Part shown: positions 35,138-45,299 of the stretch, one piece after another
How positions within the stretch are numbered: position 1 is the stretch's first letter
Layout: the number at the start of each line of letters is the position of its first letter
Assembly (NCBI RefSeq): GCF_051380735.1
Contig: NZ_JBNYXQ010000012.1
Coordinates: forward strand, 1-64,000
DNA from: Janthinobacterium sp051380735
GTDB lineage: Bacteria > Pseudomonadota > Gammaproteobacteria > Burkholderiales > Burkholderiaceae_D
Direction of reading: 5' to 3'
DNA length: 64,000 bases
The notes under the pieces: model-generated
Databases searched by the model: none
What the model was told of the DNA's origin: nothing
What the model saw: the letters and a program-made list of their open reading frames with translations, nothing else
Translations under genes and position numbers: made by a program

Positions 35138-35184
35138 AACTTAAAATAAGACGCCGCCTACCAACCAGCGTTCAGAAATCATTC

Positions 35185-36825
35185 ATGCCGACCATCAAGA
35201 ACAATCTCGCCAACCTGCCCGCCGACTGGTGGCGCAGCGCCGTCATTTACCAGGTGTATCCACGCAGCTTCCTCGACAGCAATGGCGACGGTATCGGCGA
35301 CCTGCCCGGCATTACTTCGAAACTCGATTACATCGCTGCTTTGGGCGCCGACATCGTCTGGATCTCGCCCTTCTTTACCTCGCCGATGAAGGACTTCGGC
35401 TACGACGTGGCCGACTTCTGTGATGTCGACCCGATGTTCGGTACCCTGGCCGATTTCGACCGCCTGGTCGCGCGCGCCCATGAGCTGGGACTGAAAGTGA
35501 TGATCGACCAGGTGCTGTCGCATTCGTCCGATCGTCACCCGTGGTTCATCGAAAGCCGCGAAAGCCGCGACAATCCCAAGGCCGACTGGTATGTGTGGGC
35601 CGACCAGCAGCCCGATGGCACGGCGCCGAACAACTGGCTGTCCGTTTTCGGTGGTTCGGCCTGGCAATGGGAACCGCGCCGTGGGCAGTATTATCTGCAC
35701 GACTTCCTTGTCAGCCAGCCCGACCTGAATTTTCACAATCCGGCAGTACAGCAGGCGCAACTCGATAACCTGCGCTTCTGGCTCGAACGCGGCGTCGACG
35801 GCTTCCGTTTCGACTCCTGCAATTTCCCCTACCACGATCAGCTGCTGCGCAATAATCCGCCAGCCGTCCAGCGCGACGCCAGCAGCGTGTCGGCCATCAA
35901 CCCGTATGGCATGCAGTCCCACGTCTACGACAAAACCCAGCCGGAAAACATCGCCTACCTGCAGCGCGTGCGCGCCGTGCTCGACGAGTACCAGGCCATC
36001 TCGATCGGCGAAGTCGGTGACGACGATGCGCTGGCCACCATGGCCGCCTACACCACCGGTGGCGACAAGTTGCACATGGCCTACAGTTTCAACCTGCTGA
36101 CGGCCGAATTTTCGGCCGCGCATATTCGCAAGCAGGTGGAAGAATTCGAAGCGAAAGTGACCGACGGCTGGGCTTCCTGGTCGGTCGGCAACCACGACAG
36201 CGTACGCGTGATGACGCGCTGGGGCGGCGCCCATCCATCGCCATCGCTGGCCAAGGTGGTGCTGGCGGTGCAAGCGGCGCTGAAAGGCACGCCTTGTTTG
36301 TACCAGGGCGACGAACTGGCGCTGACGGAAGCGGACATACCTTTCGAGGCGCTGCAAGACCCGTACGGCATTCCGTTCTGGCCGCAGTTCAAGGGCCGCG
36401 ACGGCTGCCGCACGCCGATTCCGTGGGCCGGCGATGCGCCAAACGGCGGCTTCAGCAGCGCCAGGCCGTGGCTGCCGGTGCCGCCGGAACACCTGGCGCG
36501 CGCGGTTGACGTCGAAGAAAAAGACAGCACCTCGGCCCTGCAATTTGCACGCAATATCCTGGCCTGGCGCCGCACCCAGCCGCAGTTGCTGCGCGGCGAG
36601 ATCGTCTTCTTCGACGCGCCGGAACCGGTGCTGGCTTTCCGGCGCGAACTCGATGGCCACCGCGCCATCCTGGCCGCCTTCAACCTCGGTACGCAAGCTG
36701 TCAGCTTCAGCTGGCCAGCCGCAGCGCAAGCGGTTGAACTGGCCGGTCACGGCCTGAGCGGCAGTGCGCAAGGCGCCAGCATCACCCTGCCTGCCCACGG
36801 CGGCTGGTTCAGCAAGCTGGCATAA
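35185..36825 (+). CDS. Cytoplasmic alpha-glucosidase, GH13 family
   Basis: The 546-residue enzyme has no signal peptide and starts directly with the GH13 barrel (WWRSAVIYQVYPRSFLDSNG). The conserved regions are DQVLSHSSDRHPWF, GFRFDSCNF (nucleophile Asp210), SIGEVGD (acid/base Glu276) and GNHDSVR (Asp338). It resembles GH13_23/oligo-alpha-glucosidases that release glucose from maltose and maltodextrins. It is the first gene of the operon, so imported maltodextrins are hydrolysed inside the cell rather than by MalP/MalQ. Confidence 0.92.
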   Translation: MPTIKNNLANLPADWWRSAVIYQVYPRSFLDSNGDGIGDLPGITSKLDYIAALGADIVWISPFFTSPMKDFGYDVADFCDVDPMFGTLADFDRLVARAHELGLKVMIDQVLSHSSDRHPWFIESRESRDNPKADWYVWADQQPDGTAPNNWLSVFGGSAWQWEPRRGQYYLHDFLVSQPDLNFHNPAVQQAQLDNLRFWLERGVDGFRFDSCNFPYHDQLLRNNPPAVQRDASSVSAINPYGMQSHVYDKTQPENIAYLQRVRAVLDEYQAISIGEVGDDDALATMAAYTTGGDKLHMAYSFNLLTAEFSAAHIRKQVEEFEAKVTDGWASWSVGNHDSVRVMTRWGGAHPSPSLAKVVLAVQAALKGTPCLYQGDELALTEADIPFEALQDPYGIPFWPQFKGRDGCRTPIPWAGDAPNGGFSSARPWLPVPPEHLARAVDVEEKDSTSALQFARNILAWRRTQPQLLRGEIVFFDAPEPVLAFRRELDGHRAILAAFNLGTQAVSFSWPAAAQAVELAGHGLSGSAQGASITLPAHGGWFSKLA

Positions 36826-36872
36826 GTACCCGACGTACCCAAAGGCAGCAATGCCGGCAACTACAATAATGA

Positions 36873-36892
36873 GCCCCGCGTTTCAGCGGGGC
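36873..36892 (+). terminator. Hairpin between alpha-glucosidase and malK genes
   Basis: A 7-bp stem (GCCCCGC with GCGGGGC) and 6-base loop without a following T-run. Inside the operon, it more likely attenuates transcription or protects RNA ends than stops transcription fully. Confidence 0.55.
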
Positions 36893-36915
36893 CGGATTGA
36901 CATAGTGAGGACGAC

Positions 36916-38004
<1,089 letters not shown>

Positions 38005-38105
38005 TTATCTCTTTTCGGATCAGGCGCCATGGGCGCCGCCTGGCCAGTTTTATTTCAGCCTTGATGCAAATTGACACACCCATAAAAACAGCACTGGAGA
38101 TCGAC

Positions 38106-39326
38106 ATGTCTTTACTGAACACCAAACGCACCCTGATCAAAACCACCCTGCTCGCCGCCGCGCTGGCCGGTATCGGCAACCTGGCCACCGTCACCATGGT
38201 GAACGCGGCCGAAGCGGGTACCCTGCTGATCTGGATCAATGGCGACAAGGGCTACAAAGGCCTGGCCAAGGTCGGCGAGGAATTTACCAAAAAGACCGGC
38301 GTCAAGGTCGTGGTCGAGCACCCGGAAGACGCGCCGAACAAATTCCAGCAGGCGGCAGCCGCCGGCAAGGGCCCGGATATCTGGATCTGGCCGCATGACC
38401 GCCTGGGCGGCTGGATCGACGCCGGCCTGTTGCAGCCGGTCAATCCGAGCAAGGAAGCGCGCGCCGCCATCGCGCCGCTGGCGTGGAACGCCTTCACGGT
38501 CACCGGCAAGACCTGGGGCTACCCGATGTCGATCGAAGCGGTAGCGCTGGTCTACAACAAGGACCTGGTGCCGACCCCGCCGAAAACCTTCGAGGAAATC
38601 GCCGCACTGGACAAGAAATTGTCCGCGCAAGGCAAAAAAGCCATCTTGTGGGATTACACCAATACCTATTTCACCTGGCCGCTGCTGGGCGCCGGTGGCG
38701 GCTTCCCGTTTGAAGTCAAGGCCGATGGCCGCTACGATGCGTCGAAAACGGGCGTCAACAATGCCGGTTCCGTGGCCGGCGTGAATGCCGTCATGAACCT
38801 CATCAACAGCGGCGCCATGGCCAAGGGCGCCGGCTACGCCGAAATGGAAGCCGGTTTCAACCAGGGCAAGATCGCCATGATGATCAACGGTCCATGGTCG
38901 TGGGACAATGCGCGCAAGTCGAAGATCAATTTCGGCGTGGCCACCATTCCTACCGTGGCCGGCAAGACTGCCACCCCGTTCGTCGGCGTGCTCGGCGCGA
39001 TGATCTCGAAAGCCAGTCCGAACAAGGACCTGGCCGTCGAATTCCTGGAAAACCAGATGTTGCAGATCAATGGCCTGAAAACCATCAACGCCGACGTGCC
39101 GCTGGGCACGCCCGCCAACAAGGCGCTGTTTGCGGAACTGAAGTCGAATCCGAATATCCAGGCCACCATGGAAAGCGCGCAGGCAGGCCGCCCGATGCCG
39201 AACAACCCGGAAATGGGCCGCTTCTGGTCGTCGATGCAATCGGCGCTGGAAAACATCACGCAAGGCCGCCAGAGTACCAAGGAAGGCCTGGATGCAGCGG
39301 CGAAGCGGATCACGACAGCGAATTGA
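38106..39326 (+). CDS. malE: Periplasmic maltose/maltodextrin-binding protein
   Basis: The 406-residue protein has a signal peptide (cleaved after VNAAEA, about residue 34) and the MalE start TLLIWINGDKGYKGLAKVG. GPDIWIWPHDRLGGWI, YPMSIEAVALVYNKDL and WSWDNARKSKINFGVA are conserved. I set the start at 38106, preceded by GGAG; a longer reading would extend into the malK gene. Delivers maltodextrin to MalFGK. Confidence 0.94.
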   Translation: MSLLNTKRTLIKTTLLAAALAGIGNLATVTMVNAAEAGTLLIWINGDKGYKGLAKVGEEFTKKTGVKVVVEHPEDAPNKFQQAAAAGKGPDIWIWPHDRLGGWIDAGLLQPVNPSKEARAAIAPLAWNAFTVTGKTWGYPMSIEAVALVYNKDLVPTPPKTFEEIAALDKKLSAQGKKAILWDYTNTYFTWPLLGAGGGFPFEVKADGRYDASKTGVNNAGSVAGVNAVMNLINSGAMAKGAGYAEMEAGFNQGKIAMMINGPWSWDNARKSKINFGVATIPTVAGKTATPFVGVLGAMISKASPNKDLAVEFLENQMLQINGLKTINADVPLGTPANKALFAELKSNPNIQATMESAQAGRPMPNNPEMGRFWSSMQSALENITQGRQSTKEGLDAAAKRITTAN

Positions 39327-39355
39327 TATAGCTTTGCGGTAGTGCAAGCAAATCC

Positions 39356-39382
39356 GGGGTCAGACCCGTCGGGTCTGACCCC
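39356..39382. repeat. REP-like intergenic palindrome, copy 5, inside the operon
   Basis: Arms GGGGTCAGACCC around GTC, between malE and malF. In E. coli, REP hairpins at the same site (malE-malF) stabilise the upstream mRNA and raise MalE over MalF; a similar role is likely. Confidence 0.92.
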
Positions 39383-39440
39383 AGCCCTCCGCTGCGTCCC
39401 CGCTCGACGCAAACAGCACCACTTTCACAGGTATCCCATC

Positions 39441-40952
39441 GTGCGCAAGTTTATCGGCCCTACGGTACTGACCATCAGCATGGCGCTGGGTCTGTACCTG
39501 CTGTTCCTGTTGTATATATCCGGCCAGACCATGCTGGCTGCCGTTTTCCTGGGCCTCTTGACGCTGACGACGTTTGTCTTCACGTCGCCGCGCGCCTATG
39601 CCTATCGCTATCTGTTCCCCGGCATTACGGCGGTCATCGTCTTCGTGCTGCTGCCGCTGGTATACACGGTGTCGATCGGCTTTACCAATTTCAGTTCGCG
39701 CAACCTGCTCACCTACGAGCGCGCCACGCAATACCTGCTGGACGAAACCCAGCGTGTGGAAAGCGCCGGCTATGCGATGACAGCGCACCGCGATGACAAA
39801 CAATACCGCTTGCGTCTGGAAAGCCCCGACACGGGCGAAGTGCTGCTCACCGCCCCGCTGGCCCTGAAGCGCGCCGTGCCCCTGACAGTGGAAGTGGCGC
39901 CTGTCGATCCGGTGCAAGCGCCGGTGCTGGCCGAGCCGCTCGGCATCAAGGACATTATCGCGCTGCAAAAGGATTTGAAGCTGCTCACCTTGGTGCTGCC
40001 CAATAAAATCGAACTGCGCATGGTGGGCCTGCGCGAATTCGGCCCGGTCGCGCATGTCTACAAGCAGCTGCCCGACAAGACCCTGAAAAAAGTCGCCACC
40101 GGAGAAATCGTGCAAGCCAATTTCAAGACGGGTTTCTATGAAATGGCCGATGGCACGAAGCTGGAACCGGGCTTCAAGGTCAATGTCGGCTTTGCCAATT
40201 TCGTCAAGATCTTCTCGGACGAAGCGTTCCGCGGCCCCTTCCTGCGTATTTTCGTCTGGACCATCGTGTTTGCCCTGATCAGCGTGGCCACCACCACCGG
40301 CCTGGGCATGGTGCTGGCCGTGCTCCTGAACTGGGATGCACTGCGCTTTCGCGGGCTGTACCGCACCCTGCTGTTCCTGCCATACGCCGTGCCGGGCTTT
40401 ATTTCCATCCTGGTATTCAAGGGCCTGTTCAACAATAACTTCGGCGAGATCAACCTGGTGCTCGACGCCCTGTTCGGCATCAAGCCGGCCTGGTTCTCCG
40501 ACACCACCCTGGCCAAGGCCATGATTTTGATCGTCAATACCTGGCTCGGCTACCCCTACATGATGGTGGTCTGCATGGGCCTGATCAAGGCGATTCCGTC
40601 GGACCTGTACGAAGCCTCCGCGCTGGCCGGTGCGGGTCCCCTGACCAACTTTTTCAAGATCACCCTGCCGCTGATCATCAAGCCGCTGACACCGCTGATG
40701 GTGGCCAGCCTGGGCTTCAACTTCAATAATTTCGTTCTGATCAGCTTGCTTACGGGCGGGCGTCCCGACTTCCTTGATACCACGCTGCCGGCCGGCACCA
40801 CCGATCTGCTGGTGTCGTACACCTACCGCATCGCGTTCGAGGATTCGGGCCAGAACTTCGGCCTGGCCGCCGCCATCTCGACCCTGATCTTCTTCCTCGT
40901 GGCCGCGATCTCGCTGGTCAATATGCGCCTGACGCGCATGAACAAAGCTTAA
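39441..40952 (+). CDS. malF: Maltose/maltodextrin ABC permease MalF
   Basis: The product has about 503 residues from a GTG start at 39441. I chose it because earlier in-frame starts would place the REP-like palindrome inside the coding sequence. It has two N-terminal membrane segments, a third near residues 60-85, a large periplasmic P2-type loop (about 90-240), then the permease core with the EAA loop (EASALAGAGPLTNFFKITLP). The large loop and the eight-segment layout identify MalF. The next ATG (39480) is a less likely alternative. Confidence 0.88.
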   Translation: MRKFIGPTVLTISMALGLYLLFLLYISGQTMLAAVFLGLLTLTTFVFTSPRAYAYRYLFPGITAVIVFVLLPLVYTVSIGFTNFSSRNLLTYERATQYLLDETQRVESAGYAMTAHRDDKQYRLRLESPDTGEVLLTAPLALKRAVPLTVEVAPVDPVQAPVLAEPLGIKDIIALQKDLKLLTLVLPNKIELRMVGLREFGPVAHVYKQLPDKTLKKVATGEIVQANFKTGFYEMADGTKLEPGFKVNVGFANFVKIFSDEAFRGPFLRIFVWTIVFALISVATTTGLGMVLAVLLNWDALRFRGLYRTLLFLPYAVPGFISILVFKGLFNNNFGEINLVLDALFGIKPAWFSDTTLAKAMILIVNTWLGYPYMMVVCMGLIKAIPSDLYEASALAGAGPLTNFFKITLPLIIKPLTPLMVASLGFNFNNFVLISLLTGGRPDFLDTTLPAGTTDLLVSYTYRIAFEDSGQNFGLAAAISTLIFFLVAAISLVNMRLTRMNKA

Positions 40953-40962
40953 AGGACAGCAT

Positions 40963-41853
40963 ATGGCTATCGTTGTCGACCGTTCCAACCGCTGGCGCAT
41001 TGTCGCCGCCCACGTCGCCGTCATCGCGCTGATCGCGCTGGTGATGTTTCCCTTCCTGATGATTTTGTCGATTTCGCTGCGGCCCGGCAACTTCGCCTCG
41101 GGCAGCCTGATACCGCCCGAGATCAGTTTCGAGCACTGGCGCCTGGCGCTGGGCATGTCCTGGCAGGCGCCCAACGGTACCCTGGTCGAACCGGACTTTC
41201 CCGTGCTGCTGTGGCTGTGGAATTCGATCAAGGTGGCCACCATGAGCGCGACGCTGACGGTGCTGCTGTCGACCACCTGCGCGTACGCGTTCGCGCGCAT
41301 GCAGTTCCGCTTCAAGTCGCAGACCCTGTCGGCCCTGCTGCTGTTGCAGATGTTCCCCGCCGTGCTGGCACTGGTGGCCATCTACGCCATCTTCGACCTG
41401 CTGGGCAGCTATGTACCGTGGCTGGGCATCGACCACCACGGCAGCCTGGTGTTGGCCTACACGGGCGGCATCGCCATGCATATCTGGACCATCAAGGGCT
41501 ACTATCAAACCATTCCGATCGAGATCGAGGAAGCGGCAAAGGTCGACGGCGCTTCGCAGTGGCAGGCCTTTGTGTACGTGCTGCTGCCGATGACAGTACC
41601 GATTCTGATGGTGGTGTTTTTGCTGTCGTTTATCGGCGCCATCATCGAATACCCGATCGCCTCCGTGCTGCTGCATGAACAGAATAACCTGACCCTGGCG
41701 GTGGGTTCCAAGCTGTTCCTGTACGAGCAAAAATACCTGTGGGGCGACTTCGCCGCAGCGGCCATTTTGTCCGGCCTGCCGATCACGGCCGTATTCCTGC
41801 TGGCGCAGAAATGGATGATTTCCGGCCTGACGGCTGGCGGCGTGAAAGGTTGA
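40963..41853 (+). CDS. malG: Maltose/maltodextrin ABC permease MalG
   Basis: The 296-residue permease has six hydrophobic segments and the EAA motif EEAAKVDGASQWQAFVYVLLPM. It pairs with MalF. A good AAAGGA site lies upstream of the ATG, 10 bases after malF, and the amylase gene starts one base after its stop, so all three are coupled. Confidence 0.94.
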   Translation: MAIVVDRSNRWRIVAAHVAVIALIALVMFPFLMILSISLRPGNFASGSLIPPEISFEHWRLALGMSWQAPNGTLVEPDFPVLLWLWNSIKVATMSATLTVLLSTTCAYAFARMQFRFKSQTLSALLLLQMFPAVLALVAIYAIFDLLGSYVPWLGIDHHGSLVLAYTGGIAMHIWTIKGYYQTIPIEIEEAAKVDGASQWQAFVYVLLPMTVPILMVVFLLSFIGAIIEYPIASVLLHEQNNLTLAVGSKLFLYEQKYLWGDFAAAAILSGLPITAVFLLAQKWMISGLTAGGVKG

Positions 41854-41854
41854 T

Positions 41855-43483
41855 ATGCGCCGCGCTCTGACCACGCTGGCCGCATTGATGCTGGGGATGT
41901 CCGCTCAAGCTGCAAGCTTCGCGGACAACCCGATCGTCTACTTTGCCATCACCGACAGGTTCGTCAACGGCAATCCCGGCAACGACCATAGTTATGGGCG
42001 TGCTGCCGACCCGGAAGGCGCCGATGGCGGCAGCTTCCATGGCGGCGATATTGCCGGCATCACGCAGCAGCTCAAAGCCGGCTATTTCAAACAGCTGGGC
42101 ATCAACGCGCTGTGGATCACGGCACCGTATGAACAGATCCACGGCTGGGTGGTTGGCGGCAAGCAGGCGTTCCGGCACTATGCCTATCACGGCTACTGGG
42201 CGCTCGACTACACCACCATGGACGCCAATATGGGCACGCGCGAGGAACTGCGCGAGATGATCAATACCGCGCACGCGCAGGGCATCCGCGTGCTGTTCGA
42301 CGTGGTGCTCAATCATCCGGGCTACGCCGACCTGCGCACCCTGGCCGAGTACAAGGTAGCGGTGCTGTGGCCAGGCCATGAAAAGGCGACCCTGCGCGAC
42401 TATCACAGCTTTGTCGACTACAACAATTTCGACTTCAGGCAGTGGTGGGGGCCAGACTGGGTGCGCGCCGGACTGCCCGGCTACCGCGAAGGCGGCCAGG
42501 ATGACTATTCCATGCAACTGGCTTTCCTGCCGGACTTCCGTACCGACAGCGCGCAGGCAGTGGGGCTGCCACCCATCCTGCAGCGCAAGAGCGACACGCG
42601 CGCTACCGCCCTGCCCGGCACCACCGTGCGCGGTTACCTGGTTGGCTGGCTGGCCGACTGGGTGCGCGAATTCGGCGTCGATGGTTTCCGGGCCGACACC
42701 GTCAAGCATGTGGAACCGGCCAACTGGCTGGCCCTGCGCGCAGCCGCCACCAAGGCGCTGGCCGACTGGAAGGCGCGCCATCCGCAGCAGAAAATCGACG
42801 ATGCGCCATTCTGGATGACGGGCGAAGCCTGGGACCATGGCCCCGAGCGCAGCAGCTGGCACGATGCAGGGTTTGATTCGATGATCAATTTCGATTTCCA
42901 GCATCGCGCCGGCAGCAACTGGAAGACCATCGACGGCGTGTATCGCCAGTATGCAAGGCTGCTGGGCAAGGCGCCCCGTTACGATATCCTGTCGTATGTC
43001 TCCTCGCACGACACCAGCCTGTTCCCGCGCGAGCAGCTGAAACATGGCCTGTCCGCCCTGCTGCTGGCGCCCGGCGGCGTGCAGCTGTTCTATGGCGACG
43101 AAAGCAGCCGCCCACGCGGCAAGGCGCCTGCTGGCGATGAACAGCAGGCCACCCGCTCCGACATGAACTGGCAATCGCCCGACACCGCCATGCTGGCCCA
43201 CACGAGGAAACTGGGCCAGTTCCGCTTGCGCCATCCTGCGCTGGCGCGCGGCGAGCATCGCCTGGTCGATGAGGCGCCGTACGCATTTGCACGCTTGACG
43301 GACGGTGACCGTGTCATCGCCCTGCCTGATGCGCAAGGCGAGGTAACGCTCAAGGTGGGCGGCGTGTTTGCCGAGGGCGCCACTGTGCGCGACGCGTACG
43401 CCGATCAAACTTATACCGTCATCAACGGCGCCGTCACCATCAACGCGACCGGCACCGTTTTGCTGGAAACAACAACACCATGA
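41855..43483 (+). CDS. malS: Exported alpha-amylase (MalS-like, GH13)
   Basis: The 542-residue enzyme has a signal peptide (cleavage near residue 20) and a GH13 catalytic domain: FDVVLNHPGY, GFRADTVKHV (nucleophile Asp281), MTGEAWDHG (Glu324) and SSHDTSLFP. The long NHSYGR...GGSFHGGDIAGI region and overall order resemble periplasmic MalS. It would cut long maltodextrins that pass LamB before import. Its stop overlaps the kinase gene start by four bases. Confidence 0.88.
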   Translation: MRRALTTLAALMLGMSAQAASFADNPIVYFAITDRFVNGNPGNDHSYGRAADPEGADGGSFHGGDIAGITQQLKAGYFKQLGINALWITAPYEQIHGWVVGGKQAFRHYAYHGYWALDYTTMDANMGTREELREMINTAHAQGIRVLFDVVLNHPGYADLRTLAEYKVAVLWPGHEKATLRDYHSFVDYNNFDFRQWWGPDWVRAGLPGYREGGQDDYSMQLAFLPDFRTDSAQAVGLPPILQRKSDTRATALPGTTVRGYLVGWLADWVREFGVDGFRADTVKHVEPANWLALRAAATKALADWKARHPQQKIDDAPFWMTGEAWDHGPERSSWHDAGFDSMINFDFQHRAGSNWKTIDGVYRQYARLLGKAPRYDILSYVSSHDTSLFPREQLKHGLSALLLAPGGVQLFYGDESSRPRGKAPAGDEQQATRSDMNWQSPDTAMLAHTRKLGQFRLRHPALARGEHRLVDEAPYAFARLTDGDRVIALPDAQGEVTLKVGGVFAEGATVRDAYADQTYTVINGAVTINATGTVLLETTTP

Positions 43484-44388
43484 GCAGCTACGATATTTTA
43501 GTTGTCGGCGGCGCCGGCATCGACACCATCGTGCGCGTACCCAGCCTGCAATTGCCGCTGGCAGACGCCGTGCACGTACCGCCCATTCTCGATTATGTGG
43601 CCCATACCGGCAATGGCGTCGCACAGGGCTGCCATGCGCTGGGACTGCGCTGCAAGTTCATCGACTTTATCGGCGACGATGCGCAAGGCGCAGCCATCGT
43701 GCAGCGCTACAAGGAGGTCAAGCTCGATTTCAGTTACCTGATCGAGCCGTCCGGCACGCGCCGCAGCGTCAATCTGGTTGACCGGCAAGGGCGGCGCCTG
43801 TCGCTGTATGACGGCCGCCATCCGGAAACGCTGCGCATGCCGCCCAACTTCTACCTGCCCTACCTGGGCCCGGCGCGCCATGCGCACTTTTCCATCATGG
43901 GATGGGTGGCACAGCTGTTTGACGATGCTTTGGCCAGCGGCACCACCGTCTCGACCGATCTGCACGACTGGGACGGCGTCAACCCGCACCACCGGGTGTT
44001 TGCATTGCGCTCGGACCTGGTATTTCTCAGCACCGCAGCGCTGGGCGAGCGCAGGGACACCGTCATGCGCGCCATCGTGGAGCAAGGACGCGCGCAAGCC
44101 GTGATCGCCATGGCTGGCGGCGATGGCGCGTATCTGCTGGAACGGGGCAAAGATGAGGTACGCCATTTTGCGTGCGCCGAACCGGAGCTGCCCGTGGTCG
44201 ACACCAACGGCGCGGGTGACTCGTTCGTGGCGGCCTTCCTGCATGCCTGGCTGGGCGGCGAAAGCCTGGTAATCGCCATGCGGCGCGGCGCCATCGCTGG
44301 CGCCTTTGCCTGTGCCCGGCATGGCACGCATGAGCGCTTCGTGACGCGGGAAGTACTGCTGCGCTCAGATCAAGGCTACACTGGCTGA
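43480..44388 (+). CDS. PfkB/ribokinase-family sugar kinase
   Basis: The 302-residue kinase shows the PfkB signatures: N-terminal GGAGIDTIVRV with the substrate-binding GNGVAQGCHALG (45-54), and C-terminal DTNGAGDSFVAAF (241-253; catalytic Asp247, anion hole GAGD). It is the last gene of the maltodextrin operon, coupled by a 4-base overlap. Substrate is not evident; the obvious product of the pathway is glucose, but a nucleoside or fructose specificity is also possible because PfkB enzymes vary. Confidence 0.85.
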   Translation: MSSYDILVVGGAGIDTIVRVPSLQLPLADAVHVPPILDYVAHTGNGVAQGCHALGLRCKFIDFIGDDAQGAAIVQRYKEVKLDFSYLIEPSGTRRSVNLVDRQGRRLSLYDGRHPETLRMPPNFYLPYLGPARHAHFSIMGWVAQLFDDALASGTTVSTDLHDWDGVNPHHRVFALRSDLVFLSTAALGERRDTVMRAIVEQGRAQAVIAMAGGDGAYLLERGKDEVRHFACAEPELPVVDTNGAGDSFVAAFLHAWLGGESLVIAMRRGAIAGAFACARHGTHERFVTREVLLRSDQGYTG

Positions 44389-44423
44389 TGACTCAAGCAG
44401 CTCTCAGGCATGCCGACCTGGCG

Positions 44424-44456
44424 CTCCGCTTCTGATCCGGTAACCGGCAAGCGGAG
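44424..44456. terminator. Hairpin between convergent genes
   Basis: An 8-bp outer stem (CTCCGCTT with AAGCGGAG) and a nested CCGG-TAA-CCGG stem form a strong hairpin between the kinase gene and the convergent gene at 44457. No T-run on the plus strand, so it may mainly serve as a bidirectional barrier. Confidence 0.6.
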
Positions 44457-45011
44457 TCATGACGATTTGCTTTTCACACATTGATCGTTGATTTGACGAA
44501 TTTTTTCGTCCAGTGCCCATTGCACGACTTCCCTGGCCAGACCAGGCGCAGCGGAAACCGGGGTTCCGTCGAGCCGTCCATAAATGCTGCCGGCTCCCGT
44601 ATATGCACGGTCCAGCAGCATGGTTTCATGGGTGCCACCTTTCCTCGCAAGGTACAGTGCATACCTTGGTTCCACCATCGCGTCGTTATTTGCCTCGCCA
44701 TGCAGAGGAAATTTATCGAGAATATCGCGCAACTTCTGGTTCTTTTCGCTGTTTTCAGTAACGTATGTGCAACCCGCTTTCAGCAAGGTCGATTCAGTCA
44801 GCCGTACCCTGAACAACATTGAATCGGAAACATAGACCAGCTTGCTCTGGACGATTTCATCGTCAGCACTGCCAGTATCGTTCAAAGCGGGCGCTGCGCC
44901 GCAAACCCCGGCAGCAGCCAGCGCCACCGCAAAGACGGTGGCGCTAAAAATTCCATGCGATACCATGCGTGGCACAGTCGGGCTTGCGGAATTGGCTATT
45001 TTTGACGACAT
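44457..45011 (-). CDS. Unknown exported protein (184 residues)
   Basis: The start at 45011 is fixed by a perfect GGAGGTGAT ribosome-binding site. A signal-like hydrophobic stretch (GIFSATVFAVALAAAGVCGA, residues about 20-39) is followed by a soluble domain with conserved-looking pairs of Cys (AGCTYVTENSEK and the C-terminal NDQCVKSKSS), which may form a disulfide in the periplasm. I do not recognise the family. An upstream extension to 45194 has no signal or similarity and is rejected. Confidence 0.7.
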   Translation of the reverse strand: MSSKIANSASPTVPRMVSHGIFSATVFAVALAAAGVCGAAPALNDTGSADDEIVQSKLVYVSDSMLFRVRLTESTLLKAGCTYVTENSEKNQKLRDILDKFPLHGEANNDAMVEPRYALYLARKGGTHETMLLDRAYTGAGSIYGRLDGTPVSAAPGLAREVVQWALDEKIRQINDQCVKSKSS

Positions 45012-45299
45012 ATCACCTCCATAAACAAGTTTGAACCAATCAAAAAGTGAATTCGCTGAGAATTCCACCCGGCAAACGATGGGCAAACACCGGCATCTCC
45101 ATGATCTCACGCTGTCGCGTGTCATTGACCAGCAACGAAACAGACGGTAACAATTGGCATCAGCAAGTAAGGGACACCTATGCCGGAACCGCACTAGCTT
45201 ATGACTTAAAATTCTATCAAGCCTGCCGGCACGGCAACGCCCTCATGGCACAATGGCTGCGGATTTCACCACACCAGAATTTGAGACCGGAGACCTGCA

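Noticed and set aside
35179..36798. Open frame on the minus strand opposite the alpha-glucosidase
   Set aside because: The GH13 motifs prove the plus-strand frame; the antisense product is a composition artefact.
39360..41381. Long open frame of about 670 codons on the minus strand across malF and malG
   Set aside because: It is antisense to clear MalF and MalG reading frames and shows no domain or ribosome-binding site; GC-rich codon bias opens such frames.
41783..43624. Open frame on the minus strand opposite malS
   Set aside because: Overlaps a clear amylase and the kinase start; no motifs.
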